From positions 1,302,001-1,366,000 of the forward strand of contig JACAXG010000052.1 of assembly GCA_018881555.1 (NCBI GenBank): 64,000 bases of DNA. The letters run 5' to 3'. The position numbers and the translations under genes were made by a program. Below are positions 22,093 through 34,670 of the stretch, piece after piece (position 1 is the stretch's first letter; every line of letters begins with the position of its first letter). The notes under the pieces were generated by a model. That model ran no database searches and had not been told where the DNA came from. It saw only the letters and a list, made by a program, of their open reading frames with translations. This DNA comes from Amblyornis subalaris (lineage: Eukaryota; Chordata; Aves; Passeriformes; Ptilonorhynchidae).

Positions 22093-24862
22093 CCCAAAGG
22101 AGGCCAAACCACCCCTTTGCACAGTAATTCAGGTGCTGGAACTTAGCACCAAAAATGAGATGAGGGTTCTGGGTCAGCACAAAAGTGACATTTCCCCATA
22201 TTCCATTTGCAAGGATAGCATTGGTAGCATTTCTAGAAGCAGCATGTCTATGGAGGTACTATTTTTCCTAAAATATCAAAATATCTGATCAATTGCATCA
22301 TTATTGTCTTCCCTACAGTCATGTGTCTTTCCTTCTTCCCAGAATTTTAGATCTGGTTAACAGTTTTCTGTTCCTATTCTTATAAAGAAATGAAAATGTT
22401 TTCCTTTTATTATTTGTTTTTTTGTTTGTTTGTTTTAAAAAAAACATATTTCTTGTTGTTCCTTCTGTTGAAAATCACCTTTTCCCCTCATTTTGTTTAG
22501 ACATGCATTACCTTTTGCATGAACTCTAGGAGTATCACAGTCTTCATGTTTTTAAGTGAGTAGCCCTTTCTCCATGCTAAAAAATCTCAAATAATAGAGC
22601 TGGACCAATATTACTCCCAGGAGGTACACTGTTTTACACCAGCTGAGACCTCCAAACTCAGATATTTTAAGGCTGTACTTTCATCCTAAATATGTCAAGC
22701 ATAGGTATTTTAATTAAATAAAATCAACAACTTGAAGCACCAACAAGCCGTGTATCTGAATTTTGCCTTTTCCTTTTGTCCTAGATGTCTGACAAAAAAA
22801 ATAAAAACCAAACAAACAAACCAAGACTTATTCTTTAATCCGATGTTAAGGATCAGTTTTCTCATATTTTTACATATCAATCAGCCTAGATTTGGTAGCA
22901 GGAAGTTGTGAGAAATTTATGCTTCTTGGGCATTATGGCTTAAAGTAACACCATTCATTATTACAATTTTCCTCCACCTGGGGCCTTTTCTTCCTCACTG
23001 GTATGTAGAGAAGGAGCTAAGCAATGAAGCTAGGTTTCTAAAGCTAATATAAAAAAATCTGGTGAAGGAAATAATCATTTAATGAACAACAACCATAACA
23101 AAGGGAACAAATGAACATGAAACATCCAGGTTGTTCTGAAACTTACCCAGGACTGTTCTATCTTTTCATGCCCCACATCTACAGCAACTGGAAAGATTGT
23201 TTCTGAATTTAACATTGAGATAAATATGGCTGTCACCACACATTGCATATTTGCAAGTTGTTTATAATGGCATTTACAACTGGAAATAAATTTTGCTGCA
23301 CTTCAGGAGAGGGACAGAATATGCTTATTCTTNAGAAAAATAGTTATAGTTAAGTTTCCAGGACTGAAGTAAGCTGGATTTTAGACTAAACTCTAGAGTT
23401 TAGGCTGTAAACCTTCCTCTAAGGAAATATTAGAGAAGACAGAGAACATTCTCATTTCAGTCAATCCAGTAGAATAGTCATATATGGGAAGTTGTGTATA
23501 TAGATGTTTTGTTGTGAAAATGCTGCATTTATAACTAGTGCAGGTTTAATTCGCTGTTTTAGTGATAATAGAGAAATCTGGTTACAGTAACTCCCTGCTT
23601 GCAGCCACATTGGACCATACTGGCTTCCCAACAGGGCACATTCCCGTCCCTGCAGAAATGAAGGAATATGAGCAACATGGTCAAATGTATTACTGTCTAA
23701 TCTCTCTAATTTTATGGATTAGATCTCCTCCAATCAGTGTAAACCTAGACTATTATCTTACATCTACACCCTGCTGTCCCCCTATTTGTAGTGTGGCAAG
23801 ATTAATACCACTTGCAAATCTCCAATGGATTACTTTAGCTCTGACTTTATGTTGCAAAGAGCTGCCTTAAAATAAAGCATAAACAGAAAGTAGAGAATTA
23901 GATGTCAGATTTTTAATGTTATGGCTCCTCAAACTACAGGAGAACCAAAACTGTTTCAAATGGAAGAATTATTGAAAAAATGCTTTACAAAGAAGTTGAA
24001 ATGCTACACAGCCCATTTACATCCGAAATTAAGCCACCATCTGAAGTTGTGTCTCAAAATACTTGAAAAGTGGATTTTTTGTAAGATTCACATGGTATTG
24101 TTCCAAGAAGGAAAATTAAGTCTACTATTAACAGTAATTCCAGTAAGAAAAAAAAATGTGTTTTTTGAATAACTCCCCAAGAGTCTTTTCAAACACNCTA
24201 AGTTTTTACAGTTAATGCTTACAGTATTTTTTCTTTAATCAGAAAGCAAAATGGGGATGTACTTCGTTTAGAAAATCCAAATACAAAGTATCTGACCACA
24301 TTAAAAATGTGTGGATCAAGTTTAGAGCGGTATTGGGAATAGTATTTTTTTTAATCACATTAAGATGGAGCCACTCAAAAACTGCACAATTTTGGTGATT
24401 TTTTTTCATTTCTGATTAAGAAATCCAATTAAGTATAATTGCTTTTTTTCTTATATTATCCCAGTTTGTATTTGATTTCCAAGCCTGAGAAAGTTTTGGC
24501 TGTGGTTTGTGGTCCAGGAAACTCCAACAAAAGATTGTAGAAAATGGGCCAATGCCATCATGTAGACTATAANATATGGAACACTTTGTAAAATCCACTT
24601 GAGATACAATAGATGACTCAGGTTTAGGATAAGTGGTAGCAGAGATAAGAATAGTAATGGATGGTAGCACATTGTTCGGAATAATCACTCAAGCAGTTAC
24701 GGGAAGAGTCTTCCCAAAATACATAGCACATAGGGCAGGCCGCTTCATGCTCTTATCAGCTCAAACTCAGACCTAACTCCCAGGTTGTACGTTTGTGTTA
24801 ACTCTCAAGATCACCGTCACTATTGATATAATCCCTAAATTATAACAAGTTCAGTACAAAGT
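22093..24862. other. Unassigned AT-rich non-coding sequence
   Basis: A TTTG microsatellite-like stretch lies at about 22408-22436 and an A/C-rich one at 22795-22826. A 102-codon plus-strand frame at 23562-23870 has no domain pattern. Nothing else supported. Confidence 0.6.
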
Positions 24863-25030
24863 ATCCTGGCTCTGATGCAGACTTTGTGCAGGACCCTGGG
24901 CATGCTGCCCAAAAGTCTGCTCCCAGGTTCCTGACTAACAAAATGAGGATTGTCATCTCTGTGACAAGAAGCTGTGCTGAGGACAAACATGCTGCTCTCT
25001 GAAGAACACCTATACTCTCTGGTGCTCAAG
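24863..25030 (+). mobile_element. Probable MIR/CORE-SINE relic
   Basis: CCTGGCTCTGATGCAGACTT, then GTGCAGGACCCTGGGCA, then CCAGGTTCCTGACTAACAAA and ATGAGGATTGTCA follow the MIR order (GGCTCTGCCACTTACTAG, GTGTGACCTTGGGCAAG, CAGTTTCCTCATCTGTAAAA, TGGGGATAATA), and GGTGCTCAAGGTATGA resembles its 3' end. Divergence is high, as expected for this ancient SINE, which amniotes including birds retain at low level. Confidence 0.5.
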
Positions 25031-28000
25031 GTATGACCAAGAAAATTTAGTCAGTCATTTCCAGTTTTAACCTCATCCAGTGAATGAAAACAAGGGAGCT
25101 GGACTGTAGGGTACTAGTCAGAGAAGAAAGCTAGAAGTATCTTGCACAGCTGATGGGGATAGCAAGCAATATGTGAACATCCAATCATGAATTTGTAAGA
25201 AAATCCGAGTAAGTGGCTAATCTCTTGGGCTGAGCTGCATGAAACACTGTTGGGTCTCCCAGATGTTTCTGTCAGCCAAACACGCTTTTCAGAGCATAGG
25301 CACCTGAGCTTAGACTAAAAATCGATCTATCCCAACNGACAGTGGCCAATGTAAATTCCTCCCTGCATACTTTGACAAAACAACAATTTCTGACTCGTGA
25401 TTTTAAGCCAGAGGTGCTGTCCTTAACGTATTTTTTTTAACCTTTCAGACAACCACTTTTGCAACCCTTCCAAACTTATGACATCTACAGCATCCTCATG
25501 AAAGTATTGTGAAGAACACCATGTGAAGAACCAGCTCCTATTTTCCTGTTTTAAATCAGTCACTTGCTGGTTTCAATAAATGCTGTCTATTTTGTAGGCA
25601 TGGTATAATGGACATGAACAGTGCTAGGAACAGGGAAGAAAGTGCTCATGTTGGGCAGGCAAGAGAGAAGGCCAGTTTTGATCTGTATTAATATGAAAAG
25701 CTTTTGAGATCATTAACAAAGTCGTTGAGATTACAGCAGCCAGCAGCCTTGCTGTGAAGCAGGCAAGTAATTATGGCTGCCATAGAAAAATGAGCCTAGA
25801 ATAATAAATTAATAAGCTCTCATTACAAAAAAAATCTATTTTTTTCTCCTTTGAAGATTCTTCAGTTGAAAAAAAGATAAAAAACAATGTCAGGAGATAA
25901 TCACTGTTTTGTATTCACAATATTTCAAAACACTGAAGCAGCAACATCTGAGAATTTACACAGTACAAGTAGATGCAGTTCTTAGTAAAGTAATCTCTGT
26001 GTAGTCCCTCAAAATAAAATATAAACCATCTTCAAGCAACTTACAGCTGGCAGTACACACGATATTGAACACATTTTTTCTACATGTATTAATTTTAACA
26101 TTTGCTTCATTTTCCATAAACATCCTCCTATNGGAAAGCTGACAACACAGCCAATTACTGCTGAGCCGAATTTTATTGTCGATTATTTGAGACAATAGAA
26201 GCATGGAATAAGCTGCTCAGTTTTCCTCATTTGCTTCTCACATAAATATTTGTCCAGAATTCAAATATAAACATTTTAGTCTCATAGCTATAAAAAAATG
26301 AATACATCTGTTCTGGAAAAAAAAAAAAAAAAAAGTAAAAAGGCATCCCTCTCGCTTCCTTAGAAAGTTTTAATTCTCAACATTACAAGAAACCTGTAAT
26401 AAAAGATGATGAAAGCTGATTAGTACTGATTAATTTCAAATCAACAACACAATCTCTGATCTCATTTTTCACAAACTTCTCAGGAATTCCCAACAGTGCA
26501 CAGTACATGGAATGTATGCTTTTTCCACACAAAGCAAACAATAATAAGTTTCTGGTTTGGGCCACTCGGTAATTAGATGATAGCTACAGGCAACTGCAGC
26601 AAAATATGACCTAAGGAAAGATATATAGATAAAATATCTCTTTGGGGTTCTTTCAAAACAGCTTTATTTTTAAAGAAATAAAAGATTAACCAGAACAAAG
26701 TAGATAACATTATGCTATGGCCATTTTTACTCAGTTGATACTGATAGCAATAGCTACAGAAGTTTACCTCAATATGATGAGTAAAGCAGGATGAAGGAAA
26801 TAAATGCAGTTTCTTGTTGCTTTTTTTTTTAAACTTTGTAAGAGAATGCAAGAATAACCCAAATTGTGGAATGTGTTATGTCCTTTAAGTTTCAAAAAAA
26901 AGATTTGCTAAGGATACAGGACAATATGTAGATACATATTATGCATTTATCTTTGTCTGTGCTGCTTCTAAATACTGTAGTAAGGCCACATGAATATATG
27001 ATATTAAAAGTGAAAGCTGCATGTATAAGTTTTCTATTAACACAGTACTTCTGCATATGTTATTTTTAAACATGGAGATGTTTTCACCAGACTGGGTATA
27101 GGACTGATTTGCACACATCATCATTCTGATTCATCTGAGATCCCACATGGCCCTCAGCTGCCACTAGAGAAAAGCATGTGTTCCCATAAGCTTCACATCT
27201 TATCTGCCAGTTCTGTGGTGATATCTCTAGCACCTCTGGAGATTTCACATGACACTTGATGACTGTGTTTTGGCAAGCAAACCAAACTGGAAGTGTTAAC
27301 AGTCTATGTCTCAGGCTATGTCTTCCCTCAACTATAGCCCATGGAAACAATCCAGTGGGCAGCTGGACTGACTTTGTATAGCACAAAAAAAAACTTGAGG
27401 ATTTACTTTACTCCTCATAAGATTCCAAGACNGATTCATATTTAGAATATAGCTTCCTTGAACCAAGGTTAGGACAGGCACTCAAATCTCCCCCATTACC
27501 CTAATACCACAATCTCTCTTCTCATGTGAATATAAACAATGCTCTGCTTAATACTCTGATAAACAAGTGTTTCCTTTGCAACTTGCAACCTCACACAGCA
27601 AGCAAAAGAAAAATAAAAAAAGCTGCAAAAAATTCTACTTCTCACTCTTCCCTTATAATTGATCGTGGCGCACACAGGAACTCATAGGGTCAATGAAAAC
27701 AGGATGAGTTTTGGAGTTCCAGAGGAACAATTAACCAAATTAAGCAGTCACTAAGAGATAGTTGCAACAATTTGACTGCCAGAAGGTGTAGCCAGAGTAC
27801 CTTCGGTTGAGATGGACAGTAAAGAACAGTTCTCTATAACCAATTTTATTGATAAATGGGAGTGTGATAGGGATTGTTAATCCTTTTCAGAGTAAAATAT
27901 CATTACACATCTATCTTCTTGTGATATTCTGACAAGTATGAAAATAAATTATAGTTTGCTAAACAACAGACTAAAAAGTGTCTAAGCAGCACCATAGCTC

Positions 28001-31000
28001 CAAATTTATTGCTTCACTTGGTAAAGCAGCATAAAACTAAATAGTGCAAGGATATCTCACAACAATAATTTTGCCATTTAACAAAGAATAAAACAGACAA
28101 GTTCTGTGAGAAAATAAATACAAAAGGTGTTGAAATAAGTACTTTGAAGAGAAAAAGAACTCTTGCTGTGGGCTGCGCAATTAATTTTGGTCAGTAAACT
28201 GTGTGAAAACCCTGTTCTCCTGCCCAGTTTAACATTGTTGAGTTGTCAGACTAGATCAATTCTAATTAGAATTTGCTACCTTTCCCAAAGCTGTTTGTGA
28301 TCTGTCATGCTAAAAATAGTCCAGGAAGTCAAAGTTTTGTTCAGGTAAAAATCAGCAGAGAAAAATTGCTGTGCTGTACTGCTAGAGTTGAAGAATGCAT
28401 TGTTACAAAACAAAACCTTCTCAACTGTTTGTTATTCTTCTTTCACTTAACACGTCTTGGCCTGAAAGNTTATGGTAACTCAATTAGTGTTTTGGCTTTG
28501 AGAATGATCCCAAAAACATTCTTCAAAGTTATCTTTTTACAATCAAAACTATTTAACTTGCATATTCTTTTAAATCTGACATGGTCTTAAGTCCTACAAT
28601 GTGTTTAGGCTACTTTTTTGCAGTGCTTAAATACTGGTTTGTTTATGTTTACATTATGTATGACAGACAATATCATTAGTGTCCTTGTCAATATCTTATC
28701 AAAATGATCAGCCTCAGAACAGCCCAGCATCCCAAAGACCCCATTAGAGCATATCTGTCACCCAGAAGTGAAAAAATCTTTTATAAAGAAAATTAATTCA
28801 TTGTCATGAATGAAAAACCTTCCACTCCATCAAAAGTAATTCCTTTCTAATTTCCCATTTCTATTATAGCAATTAAAAAACCTTCAAATCAGTCGAGCTT
28901 CTAGAATACAGTTGTTTTCTAGTTAGGTCACTAGAATCACTTTTGAGTACTCAGGGCAAAACACATACTACATTTCCCCAATTCCTACACTAAAACGTAT
29001 TCAGTATCCATGCAGAAATAATACTTGCAAGTTCTATATTCCCTAGAAGTGCTCTACCATAGTTGTCACCAACTCTGAAGTCATGGTTCTGCACTGCTTG
29101 AAAGTTTTGTNGGTCTGCTCATCTTCAGAGCTTAAAACAGTGTGTTCTGACTACACTCATTCATTCACTTGGCAGGTTGGTATATTAGAAATCTGATATA
29201 NCAAATTCCTTGCAAATTTCTCCTGTTTGTTTTTCAGCCCTGAATATATACACTAATAAAAGAATGTTGGATTCCCAAAGCCAGCGGAGTGTCTTTTATT
29301 ANCTGCTAATTCCTCAGATGAGCCTTATAAATCAAGCTAAAGCAGTAATACACTTGTTTCATGGACAATATCCTGATCACAGCTTCATGATTTTACTATT
29401 TCAAACAAAAAACATCCCCCCTCAAACGCACTAAAATCAAAATTATAAAAGAAGTCTCCAAACCCCACAAAATAAGCATACAAGGCAAAATGGGACTTCT
29501 CCAGTGGGATATTATGTGTGTGTCTTTTTTCATAAGGAAAGACTTTTTNTTTGGATGAGAGATTTTATCTCATTTCTTACCTTGTCAAACGATTGCAAAA
29601 TAGGAAATACTGCTCAGGGACAAACATTACTTATCACCCTAATTCATACACTGTCTTTAAATATGCATGTACCAGCAACTAGAATTATATTTGTGAGTTG
29701 ACTCCATTCATAGATCTGAGGTCTGCAGATGGATAAAATCCTGAGTAATGCTGATGAGGACTTTAAATAAAGGACCTCATGAGAACTGTTTGATTATTTT
29801 TCTCATATCTGTCCAGGAGATATTTTTTCATCTCTATATGAAAAGCTTCCTGTATCCANGTCATATTTTGCATTCTTTTGCAATACTCATAAATTCAGAT
29901 GCAAAAAAATCCAGTTGAATAATTACTTCATGGTTGTCTCCTACAAAATGCAGGTTTTTCACTTTCACAAATGAATAACTGCATCCAAAATGCAGTATAG
30001 CCGTCTAGTTGACTTATTTAGAAATTTGCAGTTATAATCCATAACATCAGTACGGATCAGTATGGAACAGAGGTCCATCAAGTGCTTTTTCAAATGCTTG
30101 TTTTGTTTTTAATGTGTCTAGTTCAAATCTAGATTTACTGTTAAACGTGTACAGTCTTGCACCAGGTGTAATTGTAGAAAGAGGCCAGAACCAAAATTTA
30201 AAATGTGCTGACATCCTGTCCTGAATTCTAGGGATTACTGCTTCCTTCTTATAGTTGTGGCTATAGTTTCCTAAACTCTAGGAAACAAAGAGAATTAGCA
30301 GAGGTAAATAGATGAACGCAAACAGCAAACGCTATATACCACCACAGATGTAGTAAACAAGCACACTACAATTTTAATTAGCATGTGTTAAACTCTGGTT
30401 TAGCATGTGATTAACTCTAATTTAGGTCTGAGGCCCTAAAATAACCACAAATTTAAAAAACAAAGAAAAGAAACCCCACAGAAACAGAACAAACAACAAC
30501 AACAAAAAGAGAGAGTGGAGCCATATTGCTGAGGGGAAAAAGGGGCAGGGAAGGCTTGCTACTAGTTTGTGAGGTTAAGTATGGACTCTGGTAAAACAAT
30601 GGCTAAATTTCAAAGCTGGAAGGTCCTTCAAGAGACAGACACATCTTTGACCACATCTGAAATTCTGTGATTTAGTTGGAGAAATAGATAATACAGCCAA
30701 ATTCCCTAAATATTGTAGGTTTAGAGGAAAAACACCCTCTNAGGTGTCCACTACGTAGGTTACTAAAAGCTGTTTGACACAATGTTGGCCCAGTAGGTGT
30801 GCCTTAANTGCAGTTTAATGAAGAAGTGTTACTGAACTCTGCAGTGACTTCAGCTTCAAGCAACCAAAAGGTATTTCACCATGTCATCCTCCTAATGGCA
30901 AAATTAGCCACACAAATGCAATCTGAAGCTAAAAAGTGAAAATGAAATGCAAGGCTGCCCATTTCTCTTCAGCCAAAGAAAATTACAGACATAAAGGGAA

Positions 31001-34000
31001 ATGAAAGGAAAACTGCAGGGAAACACACACGCCTTAAAAATGGGGGCACTTTATTGGATTTTGTTTGGCTTTTCTTTAGGAAAAAAAACCATCAGGGCTG
31101 CAAATTTNAGAGTTCTTGGAGAAAAGAGCTAGCTTTGTATATCCACTCAAAATTACTGTCATTAATCAAATGAAATAAATCCTAAAATACATTTTAATTA
31201 TGTGACCCCATTTGTTTAGATAATGGATATGTGCAACTTGAGTCACTTTTGGTCTTATTTTTGAAGGCTTGACTATAAAAGATGATTTTGCAAAGCAGGG
31301 ACCAAAATCTTTCTTNCATTATCCAAATTAAGTCATTCTCAGTGCTCCAAACACTACAGCAGTAGTTAAGTGTGTCGTTCTGAAAGCAGTAGAATAAATA
31401 GCACGAAATGCTTCTTCACTGTTTTCAAGTGTCCTGCACAGTGTCTCTGTGGATGAGCTTTGAGAAGTGAAGCGTGCTGTCTCAGGCCTGCATTAGGAAA
31501 GACAAGATGCACAAATCATCATTTAAGNAGCCTGCATGTTTATTAACCCTCTTAGAAACACTGGACAGCATATCAGTCAAAATTTATCACTACTCTTTCT
31601 GTGAACATTCCCCCTTGCTCGTCTAATAAATCCCTCTCCCACCTTGGTCCCAGGATGTTCCTGGCACCCAGTCATCCTCTTCCCCTTGATGATCAAGTGA
31701 TGTTCTGTGGCAGATTTCGGTCATCACAGATNGTCAGCTTGGTCACAGCACTGGTAGAAAAGCTCAGTGTCCAATAATAGGGATTCATAGCTTCTGTCTT
31801 ACCTGCTTTTCTTTAACCCCTTCCCAATTCTAAATTGATGGACAACGAAGCTCTATGAATTTCCCTCCCTGTAAAACGGACATTCAGCTGGGAAGGGAAA
31901 ATATCCTTTCTGCCTCAGCTAATCTGTCACAAATGCAAAACTTCATCTTGGTCTCAGAGAAAAGAGGGTAACAAAAAAAACCTTANCAAATCCAGTCTCT
32001 TTCTACTAGATATCAGGGCGGGTGAAAACTGCTCATCGGGGGCCACAGTCATGGACCCAAAATATAACCTTCTTCAGTGATCTTCCATGCTTTTACCTAC
32101 TCCTACCACTTCAGTTTATCTCCGGCCTACATGTTCACCAACGTTCTACTTCCCCCCATACTTCCTCATCACTTAGAGGACAGACTTAAAGAAACTATCG
32201 TAGTTTTCATTGTCAGACTAGGAGTAGAAGTAGACTAACACNACTGAAATATCCCCATTTTTCTGCTGCTCTGCTCCTTGTGACTCTGACATCTCATTAT
32301 GGTTCCCCATTCTCATGCTCAGAATTCTGTCCAAGCTTTACTATACATCTTGATTATGAAATATTATGTATGTAAAGTCCCACGAAAGATGATGTAAATA
32401 AAGCAAGCTACAATAATCTGTTCAGGTTTTTTTCACGAGAAGAAAATGTGCTAGAAAAAAAAATGCAACCCCTATTACATTTTAACTTAAAGACCCTCAA
32501 ATAACAATCAGCATTTTAATTGAGCTGCTTACATTCTGCATTGTGTTGTGTAATGCAAGAATTGAACTTCATTTTTCCTGAAGACATTATATCTTCTAGA
32601 ATTTCAACATTAGTTTATGCTGAAAGATAACATAGGAACAAGAATCTTTCACTAAAATTAAGCATGTCCCAGGGGTTGTTGAACTGTATTTTCCAGCATT
32701 TCCAAAAGCACATTGCTTTTCAAACCAGGGGTCTGACATATCTAAAATTCCAATGTTGTTTATGAATTGATGATTTCAATTAAAATATATTGCCAAGCAG
32801 TCACTTTCCAGAAGCCAGGACTGGAGAAAATGGAATTAAATTCCAATTTTTATCAGACTTGCCCATCTGATAAAAATTAACTCCTTAAGCTGAATTACTT
32901 TTACAGTGAGATGAATATACACAAGTTAGATGGTGTGGGAGCAAAATAAAATCACATTTTGGTTTCAGAAATATGAGGTTGTTCTGTTAACATGTACATG
33001 CTCAAAAACTTTTGTTGACCACACATTATATGTTTGCCATATAATAGCTGTTGACGTGGCAATTATTTTAGNTTTCTTAGCTAGTTTTGTGTTGAAATTT
33101 GTGTTTAGAAGGACCTATGTAAGTTTTTTTGTTATTATTCTAGTTAGATTTTGATTTTCATTCCTCAAACTCTGCTTTTAGGCAAAGAGTAAAAATCCAG
33201 ATGAAAGTTTCACCAAGATTATCAAGTTTTGCTTCCTTGGAAGTCAGAACCAAGTTCTTATGGCTTTCACNTAAGACATGAGCAACATTTGAAATCTGGC
33301 CTGACTTATTCCAACAAATGAAAGGCNAGCCATTACAGCTGATCCATAGACATTATAACAGGTGCCCTTCCGACTCAATAGTTACTAAAATGTCTGTCAC
33401 AACACCAACCCTTGATAAAGTATCTTCCTGTGCAGATGTTTGCAAGGAGGACATCCACTCAGTAGTATGTTATTAATTCTGGTGTAATACACCTTCTTTG
33501 AGCATTTTGCAGAGGAAGAGGACATGGGTGTTTTATAATTCACACATAATTAAGAAGCGTGAAATGTTCTGTTTTGAAATAAAATTATATTAGATTCTTT
33601 CTTTTGAATATAAATAGAAACTCAGTGGACTAATGGTTATTTAAATCACTCTGATTCTCTTTAAGGAGTCTTATGCTAATAAAATGTCTTCTCTTTGCAT
33701 CATCAGCATAACAAAGCAAGATCTTCATAAATTTGCACATCTCTTCACACTTGAAAATTCAAATTCATTTCCACTTCCTCCAGCTTTGTTTCCCTAAACC
33801 CCACACAGACACCACCTAATCTGCCTGTCATTGCCTTGTCTGTCTCTTTTGTAAGTGATTGAATAGCCTATTCCTCTAAGGTTCAGCTATAGAACGTATT
33901 CCCTATTTTGGGGGATGGTTTTCACTAGCTTTTCACACCAAGGGACCCTTTGGCTCCAAGCCTCTCATGCCATTTACTACTATTTACTCCTCACTTTTCT

Positions 34001-34541
34001 TGGTGCCACTTGAAGTCCAGGAGAAATGATTCCTTTTACTAAGGACCCTCAGCTTCTTCTTATCAGTTAACCTAAACAATTCAAAGTGGTCCACTGAGAT
34101 TGTTTTGCATAACAGTATCCATGCATCTGTGCTAATTTAGGAAGCTAAGCAGGTAGCATTCAGAGCTTTTGTTATCCAAATCCATCATATAAACAGTGAT
34201 CCTAGANAGAACTCTACTTTGCTTACCGTCTTCTTAGAAACAGATGCTTTACTAGACTGAAAGGAAAGGTATATTGAAAGCTTGTTTCACTCAGATCTAG
34301 AAACCATCGAAGAGTTATTTTAAAAAGCATTTTTGTCAGAGTGGAATTTTTTAACATGGTCGTGCTGATTTCCGTTACAATTTGAAAAGGAAAATGCTTT
34401 TTAAATTGCTAAAATGTTCCACTTCAATGAGGTAAAAATGTTTTAATGGCATGATTTCAAATCGTTCAATTAACTATATCACTCTCCTAGAAATACAACA
34501 TCAATGACTTTGGAATCTGATTTGGAGAAGGGTGGGGACTG
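25031..34541. other. Long unassigned AT-rich interval
   Basis: About 9.5 kb with only short frames. Low-complexity items include an 18-base A run (26317-26334) and a near-tandem 25-base repeat at about 30380-30425 (TTAGCATGTG-T/A-TTAA twice). A somewhat GC-richer patch at about 31600-32180 shows no identifiable element. Some of this may be conserved non-coding DNA, which cannot be judged from one sequence. Confidence 0.55.
26317..26334. repeat. Poly-A run (18)
   Basis: An uninterrupted A18. No retrocopy or SINE body could be recognised upstream, and no flanking target duplication was seen. Confidence 0.9.
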
Positions 34542-34670
34542 ACTTCCTTCCTTCCTTCCTTCCTTCCTTCCTTCCTTCCTTCCTTCCTTCCTTCCTTCCT
34601 TCCCTCCTTCCTTCCTTCCCTCCTTCCTTCCTTCCCTCCTTCCTCCCTCCCTCCCTCCCTCCCTCCCTCA
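34542..34670. repeat. Pyrimidine microsatellite, (CTTC)n grading into (CCCT)n
   Basis: About 129 bases of pure pyrimidine on the plus strand: perfect TTCC units on the left, mixed TTCC/TCCC in the middle and perfect CCCT units on the right. The Leu-Pro-Ser frame it creates is not a gene. Confidence 0.97.

Noticed and set aside
30615..30680. CTGGAAGGTCCTTCAAGAGA followed by ATTCTGTGATTT, resembling a CR1 3' end
   Set aside because: The intervening sequence does not follow CR1 order; too weak to call.
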